DNA of 24,615 bases from Kalaharituber pfeilii (lineage: Eukaryota; Ascomycota; Pezizomycetes; Pezizales; Pezizaceae), in NCBI GenBank assembly GCA_015179045.1, contig WHUZ01000221.1:1-24615 (forward strand). Reading direction: 5' to 3'. The notes beneath the pieces were generated by a model. That model was given only the letters and a program-made list of their open reading frames with translations, was not told the DNA's origin and ran no database searches. The translations under genes were made by a program, and so were the position numbers. This document shows, piece after piece, positions 1 to 8,891 of the stretch; the first letter of the stretch is position 1; every line of letters begins with the position of its first letter.

Positions 1-221
1 AATTCAGTTTAGGCCTCTATAGTTGATATATAAGTGGAGTTTGTCATTCTTCTTTAGAATAAATAGGATGGGTATACCTGCTAGGGATTGTAAAGGTCAG
101 ATCTTTCCTTCTTTTAATATTTGTTTGAAGTATTGTTTAAGTATCTCTAACTCTTTCTTACTTGGTCAATAGATAGGTCCCTATAGAGGATGTTGTCCTT
201 CTTGTAAAGATATGTAGTGGT
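1..221 (-). pseudogene. Element C: reverse transcriptase fragment (Ty3/gypsy), left piece
   Basis: Read on the minus strand this gives the N-terminal fingers of a gypsy RT: a P(I/S)-LF-KK segment followed by a YRGLN-like block near positions 1-75, broken by TAG/TGA codons. The same sequence recurs in the same orientation at about 16205-16440 (element D). The match stops at 221 and resumes at 9491 (gtagttttac and onward), matching 16440 onward. Element C was therefore continuous before element A inserted at 221/222. The rest of C's RT, RNase H and integrase would lie left of the window. It is non-functional. Confidence 0.75.
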
Positions 222-262
222 TATTACTACTAGGCACTTCAATATTGTAAAGTGGTAGTAGT

Positions 263-489
263 TGTTACAGAGGTGGTAAACACAGAAAGTTACCATCTAC
301 CAGGTACTTGACTAGCGATACTCACTAGTCCTCTGCGTAGCTCATATAGTACTCATTATACAACTACAGTGCCTTTCTGGCTGTCGCATGTCACTTACGT
401 CGCATATGCGCATTTCGTATACACTTGCATTTTTCGCTTTCACATGCTTCACCGGCTGTCTACACTATGGTCGCAGTGAACTCATAACA
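263..489 (-). repeat. TRIM-B left (3') LTR
   Basis: This 227-bp copy runs tgttacag...ctcataaca. A minus-strand TATA-like block TATATGAG (341-348) lies about 28 bp before the segment 308-320 whose transcript would pair with the primer site at 878-890. Confidence 0.8.
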
Positions 490-503
490 GTACCCCCCTC
501 TTA
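490..503 (-). promoter_or_regulatory. Polypurine tract candidate of TRIM-B
   Basis: The plus strand reads gtacccccctctta, so the minus strand is TAAGAGGGGGGTAC immediately upstream of the 3' LTR. This is the normal place and composition for a plus-strand primer, and it sets the element's orientation. Confidence 0.6.
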
Positions 504-877
504 GGGCAACTTCTTCGGGTTGCTATATGAGTCTACCCCTACCCTGGCCATCGTGGATTATCCCATGCACTATACTATATAACCCTTCCGATCAGGATGT
601 CAGCCAGAGATCCGATACATCACTTTATCCTTGCTGCTGCCTCAGACGCATTGCGCAAGCGCCACCCATCACTTAGCATGCCAGAATTACATAGCATCAC
701 CTAATATCAATATTTTGCCATCTTACATGGCCTTCCATATTGCTCTTGGCTCTGGCTCTGGCTCGTGACTCTCACTCTTTGGCTCTTGGCTCAGGTAAGG
801 TCGTACTTTCTACGGCTTTAATACTTAATACTCAGGGAATTGGTGAGATAAGTTAAGTATTGAATCGGTGACTAGTT

Positions 878-891
878 TATCGCTAGTCAAC
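878..891 (-). promoter_or_regulatory. Primer-binding site candidate of TRIM-B (self-complementary to its LTR)
   Basis: Minus-strand GTTGACTAGCGATA starts directly after the 5' LTR. Thirteen of these bases are complementary to the RNA that the LTR would give at 308-320 (12 of 13 for the LTR copy at 946-958). It does not begin TGG, as tRNA-type primer sites do. Confidence 0.5.
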
Positions 892-1127
892 TGTTACAGA
901 GGTGGTAAACACAGAAAGTTACCATCTGCCAGATCAAAAAGATACTTGACTAGCAATACTCGCTAGTCCTCTGCATAGCTCATATAGTACTTATTATGCA
1001 ACTGCAGTACCTTTCCGGCTGTCACATGTTGCTTACGTCACATATGTGCATTTCGTATGTGCTTGCATTTTTCACTTTCATGTGCTCTACCAGCCGCCCA
1101 CACTACAGTCGCAGTAAATCTGTAATA
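892..1127 (-). repeat. TRIM-B right (5') LTR
   Basis: This 236-bp copy aligns along its length to 263-489. Many differences are C/T or G/A at former CpG sites (for example gtcgcatatgcg versus gtcacatatgtg). The TATA-like block is at 979-986 on the minus strand. Confidence 0.8.
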
Positions 1128-1685
1128 GTAGTCTGGTATGAGTAGTATAGCTAAAGATGAGTAATAAAGAAAAGCAGGTAAGAGGTAAATGATAAACTTA
1201 GAGTTTAAGTAAAACTTAGGACACTGCTAATATCTTAATTCTTTCTAACTAATAGCAAAAGTTCAAGCTTATATATTAAGTACTCATTATATATAACTTA
1301 TCAATAATTAATAATATAACTATAACATGATAACACTATCTTATAAAATAGATAAGTAAATATAGAACCAGTAATGTAATAGAAATATATGATAATATAG
1401 ATCTCCTTTCTAAAACTAATAAGCAAGTGAAACATTATCTATATTGCAACTATACATTATTAGTAAAGGTATTATAAGTAACATCAATTGCTTTATAAGC
1501 ACTGTATATATATTAGTGCAGTATATATATAGAAATTGACATACACATCTATAAAGTAACTACCGAACAATTAAAGTGTACCATAGCTCATCTAGTATTA
1601 ATCAGATATATCTTGGCAAGTCTTATAATAGTATGATAGTAGTACCTTTCTAATATTCAGTAGATCTTTACCTTTAGCTATAATA

Positions 1686-1944
1686 TTATCCTACATCTTA
1701 GAGGTCCTTCATTCTGAAGGCCCACTAAGTCGACTCAAGAGTATTGTTGACCTTTCAGTAGATTAGTGAAGTTATCTTTTATAGCTAAGCAATTCAGTAT
1801 ACTATAATATATAGTACTTATTCATTAATAACTTTTGTATTAATGGCTAATAGTAAAACTAGTATATTCTATACAACAGTATTAGATATGTTAAGTACTA
1901 GTTTATATAGTACTCACATAAAATTCAAAGTCTTTTAATATTTG
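1686..1944. other. Element A 3' untranslated region
   Basis: This AT-rich stretch lies between the chromodomain remnant and the 3' LTR. Beyond the possible polypurine tract next to the LTR I see no coding or regulatory signal. Confidence 0.6.
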
Positions 1945-2115
1945 AGTCTTTAGGCTTATGTGAGTTATTCTCATGAAACTTTCTGTATGATTTAATACTA
2001 TATTAAAGGTTTGTAAGTGGTTACCATGTATTGTTGTCTTTATTGTGCCCTTGCTAACAGATTTGGTATTTGATCTAATCTTGGACCCTTCTACTATCAA
2101 TAACACAGTTAATAT
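1945..2115 (-). pseudogene. Element A: C-terminal chromodomain remnant
   Basis: In a frame interrupted by stops, the minus strand reads a chromodomain pattern: VIDSRR, then IKYQI-QGH in the place of the usual YLVKWKG block, then NTW-PL-NL and a terminal helix with K-FHE and a HKPKD end. It follows the integrase GPY module at 2217-2290, its expected place in chromoviruses. In this family the chromodomain binds methylated histone H3 and directs insertion into heterochromatin. Stops replace codons at positions expected to be Trp, Lys or Glu. An overlapping open frame at 1903-2142 is in another frame and is not the protein. Confidence 0.7.
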
Positions 2116-2608
2116 TATACTAGAGTTCTTCTTCATCATCATTAAGGTCTATTTGGTCTTCATTTTAGACTCAGTATAGCTTTAGGGGACTAGTGTTAAT
2201 GACTTTATATAGGTAGATACCTCAGAGTAAGTCAAGCTCATAGGCATGCCAACTAACAACTCTCTTACCTTTATAAGGACCAATATACTTATTGCTAAGT
2301 ACCCTATTATTACCAATGACAACCTAGTCATTGTATAGGGTAATAAGGACTTGCTTTTCTACTTGGAACTGATAAGACTTCTCAATATGAAGTTGAGATC
2401 TCTTATTATTTGTTTTCTTAAGAATATGGTAGATGTTAATATAAATCATAGTCATTTGGTTGAGCCAGTCTTCTGTTGCAGGTAATGCAAAAGTATGATC
2501 ATCTGAAATATGTATAGTTTTTGAGTTGAATCTATATAAGCTTTTGAAAGGTATATAATTATGAGTAGAGATATGTGAAGAGTTGTAAGTGAACTTAGCT
2601 AAGAGTAG
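2116..2608 (-). pseudogene. Element A: integrase C-terminal part with GPY/F module
   Basis: The minus strand reads LAKFTYNSS-HIST near 2600-2555, matching the AEFAYN-SxHsST block of gypsy integrases. Then comes a W--QM helix, and then SNKYIGPY and AYELDL at about 2290-2220, the GPY/F module. It joins the upstream integrase in frame once the solo LTR at 2614-3228 and one duplicated ctaag are removed. Confidence 0.8.
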
Positions 2609-2613
2609 CTAAG

Positions 2614-3228
2614 TGTTACGGCTAAAGGTAAAGACCTACCGAATATCGGGAAGGTACCACCCCGTACCGTTATAAGACTTGCTAAGATGTATCTGATCAA
2701 TACTAGGCGAGCCGCGGTACACTTTGGTTGTTCGGTGGTTACCTCACAGACGTGTGTGTCGGTTCTTGTACGTACACTGCACTAATACATGCACGTTGCT
2801 TACGGTGCCGGTCACGTTGCTTACGTTGCAACCGGCGCCGCTTACAATACCTTTACTAATAATGCACGGTTGCAACATAGATAACGCTTCGCTTGCTTAT
2901 TGGTTTTGGAAAGGGGATCTGCGCTATCATATGTTTTTATTACGTTACTGTTTCTATATTTATTTATCTATTTTACGAGATGGTGTTATCACGTTATAGT
3001 CATATTATTAGTTGTTGACGAGTCATGTATGACGGGCACTTACTATATAAGCCCCAGCTTTCCGCCGTTAGTTATAAAGAATTAAGACACTAGCGGTGTC
3101 CTAAGTTTTACTCAAACTCTACGTTTATCACGTACCTTTCGCCCGTGCTTCTTCGTCGCTCACCTTTAGCCGTACCATAAGTATCGGACCGCTATCGCTT
3201 AGCAACGTTAAAGCGCCTGGCAGTAACA
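2614..3228 (+). repeat. Solo LTR of the element A family, opposite orientation, little mutated
   Basis: This 615-bp sequence begins TGTTAC and ends GTAACA, with perfect 5-bp duplications ctaag at 2609-2613 and 3229-3233. Its reverse complement aligns along its length to element A's LTRs. Where those have TA, CA or TG, this copy often keeps CG, so it is close to an unmutated family LTR. Promoter-like signals are TTGACGAGTCATGTATGACG (3015 onward), a TATA box TATATAAG (3044-3051) and CACTAGCGGTGT (3088-3099). It probably formed by LTR-LTR recombination of a complete insertion that arrived after most RIP damage to A. Short open frames at 2724-2999 and 2900-3085 inside it are not genes. Confidence 0.88.
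3015..3099 (+). promoter_or_regulatory. LTR core promoter (TATA box and conserved downstream block)
   Basis: TTGACGAGT at 3015, TATATAA at 3044-3050 and CACTAGCGGTGT at 3088-3099. The same blocks at nearly the same spacing occur at 17644-17730 (element F) and, in degraded form, at 13132-13215. Confidence 0.6.
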
Positions 3229-3233
3229 CTAAG

Positions 3234-3364
3234 TAGTCTAATGGTTTTAGCAATCATGACAGAAGATATAAAGGTACTACTTTAATATTTGGATGCCTCT
3301 TTCAGAGAGGCTATTAGTCTAAGGATACTGGGCAGTAGAGAGCCAGAGCTTGATATCAAGCTTA
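3234..3364 (-). pseudogene. Element A: integrase middle part between solo LTR and TRIM-2
   Basis: On the minus strand this gives KLWLSTAQYP, matching the KLS-STA-HPQTDG region of gypsy integrases, then SLSERGIQ, which contains the third catalytic acidic residue, then a decayed helix. It joins SNHRCQF-to-KEINNK (4160-4031) only if TRIM-2 is removed. Confidence 0.8.
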
Positions 3365-3584
3365 TATTATAGATTACAACTGACTGTTTGCAAACTATTG
3401 CACTAAAAGGTAGAACTACTGGTACTACCCGGTAGTACAGTCGGTATATATAGAAGTATCCATATAGGCCAGTCAGCGACTTGCTTATGTTTGTGCATAT
3501 GGTCAAGGATCTTAGCTCCCTTAGATATCTATATGTACTAGTAATTAGCTTCCCTCTACCACCATAGCATGCCAAGCTATGACA
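3365..3584 (-). repeat. TRIM-2 left LTR
   Basis: This 220-bp copy aligns end to end with 3807-4026. It contains a hairpin near its right end, CATAGC-TTGGCAT-GCTATG on the minus strand, which in the other copy is CATGGC-TTGGCAT-GCCATG. Both arms changed in step, which RIP at CpA/TpG sites would also produce. Confidence 0.8.
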
Positions 3585-3776
3585 TTACTCTCCTGCAAGC
3601 AGAGTATGTCTTGGACTCTTTATAGTATATTAATTCCCAGTCATCTGTTACCACCTTAGGGCTTTAATTTCATGTACCACCACCATACTACTTTATAACC
3701 AGTGACCGGCATGTGACTGTAAGCTACTTATCAAATTCAAAGGTCACTTGTAGTATCTGATGTTCACTACAGGCAA

Positions 3777-3847
3777 GATTTGAACTGGCGACCCGACCAG
3801 TAGTACTGTTATGGATTGCAACTAACTGTTTGCAAACCATTGCACCA
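3777..3847 (-). promoter_or_regulatory. tRNA-like Pol III box A and box B spanning the TRIM-2 LTR/interior junction
   Basis: Minus-strand TGGTGCAATGG (3847-3837) fits the box A pattern TGGYNNARTGG, and GTTCAAATC (3785-3777) fits box B GTTCRANNC. The T-arm GCCAG-TTCAAAT-CTTGC forms four of five pairs. The acceptor stem does not pair, so this is not a tRNA gene. It may be a tRNA-derived internal promoter or coincidence. Confidence 0.4.
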
Positions 3848-4026
3848 AAAGGTAGAACTACCAGTACTACCCGGTAGTGTGGTCGGTATATATAGAAGTA
3901 TCTGTATGGGCCAGTTAGTGACTTGCTTACATTTACACATATGGTCAAGAATCTTAGCTCCCTTAGATGTCCACATATACTAGTAATCAGCTTCTCTCTG
4001 CCGCCATGGCATGCCAAGCCATGACA
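3807..4026 (-). repeat. TRIM-2 right LTR
   Basis: This 220-bp copy runs TGTTATGG...CCATGACA and is the less mutated of the two. Confidence 0.8.
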
Positions 4027-5444
4027 GCTTGTTATTGATCTCTTTCTAGTATATAGAAGCAAATTGACATCTATGGTTAGAGATAATTGCAAGAGATAGA
4101 CTATAGTGTCACAATATCTTATTAATATAAACAGATGCAATGTTTGTAGCTGTCTAAGTTATCTTAGCTAGTATATATTATTGTACTTTAGTGAACTGAT
4201 CAGTAATAATGAGAATAGCATTAAAGCCTTCTGATTCTAGTAGTTCTCCAATAAAGTCTATTGTGATCTTCTCAAAGAGTTTGATACCTATTGGCATTGG
4301 GATAAGTTGTATCCATCATGAGTATCTGTCTGCTTTAGCCTTTTAATAGATAGTATAACTTGCAACATAGTGTTGAGTATCTTCCTTCTATCCATCCTAG
4401 TAGAAGTCCCTTAATATAATTTCATGAGTGTAGTGTACTCTCCAGTGACCAGCAATATTAGAGTCATAGCATTGCTTCATACCTTCAGGTCTGTATTCTT
4501 CCAGTACTATTAATAACTAGTCTTCTCTTCTTTTCCAGTTGTCAATATTAATACCATCAAGATCATAATCTCTTTCAACAAGTTTTCTGTTAATTAGGTA
4601 TTATCCATTTTTAACTAGTTGTACCTCTAGTTTGGCAGGGTCATCACTGGACCTCCTAGTTAATGCATCAGCCTTTCCATTATCCACTCCTTTCTGGCAG
4701 TGATTCATAAAGTCAAACTGATATAGTTTAATATACTAGTTTACTTGTCAAAAGTTGAGCCTTTGCTTAGAGGCAAAGTAGGTAAGTCTATAATAGTCAG
4801 TATATATGTTAATGTGAATGCCTTGTAATTAGGTATACTATTTATAGAAGCAGTCAACTATGATAAGAAGCTTCTTATTATAGATAGGATAATTGCATTC
4901 TATAGAATTAAGAGCCCTAGAATGGAAATCGATTAAGTGAAGAGTTTTGACTTGGTTGGTAGTGTAGTATTAATAGAGTATACCTGCAAAAGCTTGGTTA
5001 CTGGCATTGGTCTCTATGATTATTAGAAGAGTATGGTTATACTGCTAGAGTATTGGTACGAACATGAAGGTATCCTTTAATTTATTAAAGGAGTATTATT
5101 GTACCTCAGTCTAGGTAAAAGGTATGTTTCTAGTCAGTTGGGTCAGTAGTTGGGTTTTGGTACTGTAATTTTGGATAAATTAGTAGTAGTAATTCACAAA
5201 ACTCAAGAACTTTTGAATGTCTTTCTTTTTTATTAGAACAGGCCAGTCAGCAATAGTACTAAGTCTTTTTAGGTCTATTTTGATTTTAGACCTATTAATA
5301 AGGTATCTGAGGAATATAGTTTCTTTAATGTGGAATTCTGACTTCATAAGATTGATAGTAAGTTCATATTTAGTAAGCTTAGCTAGGACCTGTTCCACTA
5401 TCTTTTGGTATTCCTGTTTCAGTCCTTTTCCCATAGATTAATAT

Positions 5445-5456
5445 GTCATCAATATA
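5445..5456 (-). other. RT catalytic YIDD site of element A
   Basis: The minus strand encodes Tyr-Ile-Asp-Asp followed by ILI, with a TGA stop just before it. Both catalytic aspartates remain. The reading frame changes a few codons later, and the continuing frame (5434-5180) contains KGLKQEY, KIVEQVL, ADWP and FVNYYY, the RT thumb. Confidence 0.8.
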
Positions 5457-6560
5457 TCAAACTACTCTATTGATGTCCTTTAGTATTTTGTCTATCATTT
5501 TTTGGAATGAAGTAAGGGCATTAATTAATCCAAAGGATATAATAGTATATTCGAACAAGTCTTTCTTTATCTTAAAGGCAGTCTTCTATTCATCACCAGA
5601 CTTGATTCAAATAAGGTAGTAGCCACTTTTGAGGTCTAATTTGGTAAACTATTTAGTTTCTTGAGTTTTTTCAAGGAGTTCGGCCATTAGTAGTAGGGGG
5701 TATTAGTTTGAGATAGTAAGCTTATTAACCTGCTAATAGTTCACATATAACTATAATAATCTATTCTTCTTACAAACAAAAAGTATTGGTGCATCAGCTG
5801 CTAATCGGGACCCTCTAATATTCCTGATAGGTAGGTACTCTTCTAAATATCTCTTCAGAGCTTTCTCTTCCTCTCATATAGTCTTATATATTGGGCCATT
5901 AGATACTTTAGTATTAGAGTCTTCAAGTAGGATTTCATAGTTCCAAGGTCTATGAGGGGTAATTGGTAAGCCTGTTCTTTGAAAAAAGGTTTAGTGTAAT
6001 AGGAGTACTATTTACGTGCATCAATTATTAGTAGTATATCTCTTTCCTTCTATGATTCCTTATTTAAATCCAAAATAGAAACAGAAGGGAGATTAATAAG
6101 AGTACAAGGAATAGTTAAACTAGAAATATTATAAACCAAATACTGATTAGGACAATCTACCAAAAAACTTTTTTCAACAACTAAGACAATCTCAAAAGAA
6201 GTTCCCTATCACCTATATCTAAATATTTTGTATTCAAATCCAAAACAATTCTATCTATCTTATTTCTATAGGAATCTAAAGCAGTAAGATAAGAAAAAGA
6301 AGTATTAACTACTATAGTTCCTCCTTTTAATAATGATCTATCACCTTATCTAAACCTAATAGGTCTTTCTCTTTTCCTCTATCCCAATTTCTTTCTCAAA
6401 TCTAATAATATGCAAGAAGCAGATGCACTAGGATTAATAACTACTCAGACCTTAAGATTGAGAGTTTTAAACTCAATATCAGTAGTGAGGAGAGGATAAT
6501 ATTTGGGAGCTTTACCAAAGGTACTATTAGGATTGCTTACTTATTTCCTAACTCTGGTTT

Positions 6561-8891
6561 CTTCTTGATATTTTCACCATCAGAGTTCAGCTTAGTGATA
6601 TGAAGGATATCTTAGTCAGTTTGTCTTTATTTGTTTTGTAGGACTCTATTTACTCAGTTCTTGAGAGTCTTGGTAGTCTCTACATCTCGCTTTCACTTAT
6701 TGTCACTCTTGGGTTTGGTGTATGTTCAACCTAACTAACAGTCCTTCTCATCATGATCTTTCTATCTATATTTAACACACTTTCCTCAAGCTCTTTAATC
6801 TTATTTGACCTGAGACAGTATGCTGTTATAGTTCTTTTAGTTCTAGAGTATGTAACATACTGGGGTAGCAGAGAATGAATAGAGGATTGAGATGTTAGTA
6901 TTTTTTTCATAAAGAGCTGGAGTAGGTTGAGGCTGATAGGGTGATAGTATACCCTGTAATCAAAATAGCAAGTAGTTTAACCTTCTTCCAGTTTGTCATT
7001 ACCTGAGAATATCTAGCCATTAGATTCTAAACCTGAATCTTGAGGTTTGGCATAACTATAATAATAAAAGCTTAGTCTTATACTTTAGCAAGTCAGTTGA
7101 GTCTATCAATTTCTATAAAGAAGTCAATAATAGGTCTAGTATACTTTACCTTTTAGAGTTTTTATACAGCTTTAGCAGTTTTCTGTAGATTAGAGTATAT
7201 AGCCTAAATAAGTACTTTAGCTTCTGCCTGAGTTACTACTATGTCTTTAGTATCTCACTACTAGTCTGATACTTTTCCCTCTATATATTGGGTAAGCAGG
7301 TTAAGTCTAAGTTGATTGCTATCAGCTTTAGTCATCCAGAAGTATAATTGGAGCTAGTGGAAAAAATCATTTACTTTATCCTATCATCTATTGAAGGTTA
7401 ATATGTTGATTCAGAGAAAGACTTTCGGTTCTTGCTAAGATGTAGAAAGATCTCTTAGTAGGAGATGTTGTCACCTAGGAGAGGGGCTGCTACTACCGCC
7501 ACCACTATAACAATCTAGAGAAGAAGGTGAGTCACTACCAGGAAGAGCAACAGGAGGAGCCAGAGGTGAAGAAGGAGTATTTCCAGAAGGTTTAGCTAGA
7601 TCCAGCTTCTTTGTCTGGGCCAATTTCATCCAAGTCCCAAGTATATTCAATATCATATGAAATTTCGGTGATGAGGAGGTTGATTTGGTTAGCAAATTCC
7701 ATCATGATATCTTTCTTTTATTATTAAAGAGCAGCTATGAACTTAGTATTCAAGGCAACCCATTATTAGTTTAGGCAGGCATTAAAGTTATTATACTGCT
7801 ATTGTATATGCCCTAGGAGTTCATTCTTCAGGGCTTCTAGGTTGTAGGTAGTCGTAGCCTAGTTAGCCTCTCTCTGTTGGTAGTAGGTGGTGGTAAGGTT
7901 CGTAATATCTATGTAAGCCTTTCTGACTTTATCTGAAGTTTGCTTCATAGCTTTCTTTAGCTTCTGAGTAGTCTCATTTGTAGTCTTTCAGAAAGCTGCC
8001 ATTTCTGGTATTTCTTTATAGGCCTGTGCTATCTTCTTTGATATTTTGGAAGCTAGTATAAGAGTCTAGTATACTGCCTTCTTTCCCTTTAAGGAGGATA
8101 AAGATAAAGATTCCTACATAGATTCAAATACTCATAAAAGTAATCCTCTTAGTTTTAGTGATTACACTTTTGGGATCTTAGAGAAGATTGGGGCTTGTTG
8201 CAGTAGTAGATACAGTATCAAGGGGCTCTGAGACCAAAGGTATGGCTGCTACTAAGAGTATTATAACAGAAGATATTCCAATATGGGAAGTAATAGTTGG
8301 AACTATATATGTAGCATTCCTTATAAAGATACTTCTGTACGTTTAATCACCTTAAGGATTTTGGCTTCAGGTAATAGTCCAAGTATATAAGTGACTAGAG
8401 GTTTGGCAGCAGGGTTGTATTCTAGATCAGCTTCCATAAAGCTATAGATTGAGTCTTCATATTCTTCTAGATCCTTAAAAGGTTAGTTATTGAGTAGAGA
8501 GGTAACTTCAATAGAGTTATTTTAGGAAACTTTTGATATTATAGTTTATACAAGTCTAGCTCTTTACATGAGGAAAAGATGTGAGCAGACAATAGCTAGC
8601 TCTTACTATATAGTATTTAGCTATGATACTAGCTAGCAGATATAGTCATCAGTAACTATCCAGAGCCAGTACCTCTTATCAACCTCTTGCTATTAAAATT
8701 TGATGTCAGTATAGAGTTGCTCTTACTACAATTGCTGCAACGTAAGCTCATCATAGTAAAAATTAACCTGCTCTCTTAATTCTTGTATATGGGTTAGTAG
8801 ATTATGGTTATTAGCAAGTATCAGGTATGCAAGTAATATGATCAGAAGTAGGATATAGAGTATGAGGATAAATAAAAAAGCAGTAATGTAA
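6561..8891 (-). pseudogene. Element A: gag polyprotein remnant and 5' leader
   Basis: The minus strand between the 5' LTR and protease has no intact frame. Near 8820-8640 it reads an amphipathic, Gln/Leu/Glu-rich stretch suggesting a coiled coil (for example HIQELREQVN). A Ser/Pro-rich linker lies at 7471-7695. A nucleocapsid zinc knuckle is at 6738-6779. Gag would form the cytoplasmic particle that packages element RNA. The start codon cannot be fixed, and no convincing primer site follows the 5' LTR. Confidence 0.65.
6738..6779 (-). other. Degraded CCHC zinc knuckle of element A gag
   Basis: Minus-strand codons give C-V-K-Y-R-stop-K-D-H-D-E-K-D-C. The spacing is exactly C-x2-C-x4-H-x4-C with the second Cys replaced by Tyr (TGT to TAT). 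This marks the gag/pol border. Confidence 0.7.

Larger units (their letters stand above)
263..1127 (-). mobile_element. TRIM-B: 865-bp miniature LTR retrotransposon with no coding capacity
   Basis: Two direct repeats, 263-489 (227 bp) and 892-1127 (236 bp; the 9-bp difference is an extra stretch near 930-940), begin tgttacag and end taaca/taata. The internal part (490-891, 402 bp) has no open frame. Orientation is inferred to be minus: next to the left LTR the minus strand has a polypurine tract, AAGAGGGGGG (about 492-502), as expected before a 3' LTR. The minus-strand sequence just after the right LTR (878-890) is complementary to a segment inside the LTR, a possible self-priming site. A hairpin (arms 820-828 and 853-861) lies near it. 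This is the size and structure of a terminal-repeat retrotransposon in miniature, dependent on proteins of another element. It is less AT-shifted than element A. Confidence 0.82.
258..1132. repeat. Target-site duplication of TRIM-B (gtagt / gtagt)
   Basis: The 5 bp gtagt at 258-262 and at 1128-1132 directly flank the element. One copy restores the LTR of element A, which reads ...gtagctatagtctggtat at the homologous site in the right LTR. Confidence 0.8.
222..1685 (-). repeat. Element A 3' LTR, split by TRIM-B
   Basis: Positions 222-262 (attactactaggcacttc...) and 1133-1685 (ctggtatgagtag...) together align to the right LTR at 8892-9485. The break holds TRIM-B and one copy of its target duplication. 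On the minus strand this is the 3' LTR. A purine-rich stretch just inside it (minus-strand AAGATGTAGGATAA, about 1686-1699) is a possible polypurine tract. The two LTRs differ mainly by transitions, as RIP would cause, so their divergence should not be used as a clock. Confidence 0.85.
3365..4026 (-). mobile_element. TRIM-2: 662-bp miniature LTR retrotransposon inserted in integrase of element A
   Basis: Two 220-bp direct repeats, 3365-3584 and 3807-4026, have ends TGTTATGG/CCATGACA in the right copy and tattatag/ctatgaca in the left. A 222-bp noncoding interior lies between them. The 5-bp flanks gctta (3360-3364) and gcttg (4027-4031) form a target duplication with one G-to-A change. Removing the element restores the integrase frame. 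Orientation is tentatively minus: TGGTCGGGTCGCC at 3799-3787, seven bases inside the right LTR, looks like a tRNA-type primer site, and a purine-rich AGGAGAG stretch precedes the left LTR. Open frames at 3282-3575 and 3724-4140 run through it by chance. Confidence 0.82.
1945..6560 (-). pseudogene. Element A: pol polyprotein (protease, RT, RNase H, integrase, chromodomain)
   Basis: Domains on the minus strand, in order: protease with active-site region at 6423-6440 (INPSAS where D(S/T)GA is expected); RT from about 5820, with a catalytic FTKLDL block, a FGL-NA block and YIDD at 5445-5456; the connection ending FVNYYY at 5180; RNase H near 5020-4780, where ETNAS replaces ETDAS and FHSRALNS follows; integrase from about 4480. 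The integrase HHCC zinc site keeps GH but has Tyr where its Cys are expected. The core has ITIDF, then SNHRCQF where SDR is expected, and keeps SLSER with the third acidic residue. The GPY module is at 2217-2290. TRIM-2 and a solo LTR interrupt the integrase. A one-base A-run change after YIDD shifts the frame. The protein would copy and insert the element; this copy cannot. Confidence 0.85.

Noticed and set aside
1903..2142. 79-codon minus-strand open frame as a gene
   Set aside because: It is out of frame with the chromodomain remnant on the same strand, which explains the region better.
2724..3085. Overlapping open frames of 91 and 61 codons, apparent membrane proteins
   Set aside because: They lie entirely inside the solo LTR with perfect target duplications; hydrophobicity comes from T-rich sequence.
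3777..3847. A tRNA gene
   Set aside because: Box A, box B and a T-arm are present, but the acceptor stem does not pair and no normal anticodon arm is seen.
3365..4026. A pair of tRNA-derived SINEs
   Set aside because: Two equal 220-bp direct repeats with TG...CA ends and one shared 5-bp duplication outside both fit one LTR element better.
3282..4140. Two open frames with similar protein sequence, suggesting a duplicated gene
   Set aside because: The similarity is that of the two TRIM-2 LTRs. The frames run across an element border into integrase sequence in the wrong frame.
5217..5441. Plus-strand 74-codon open frame
   Set aside because: Antisense shadow of the RT thumb region, which is clearly on the minus strand.
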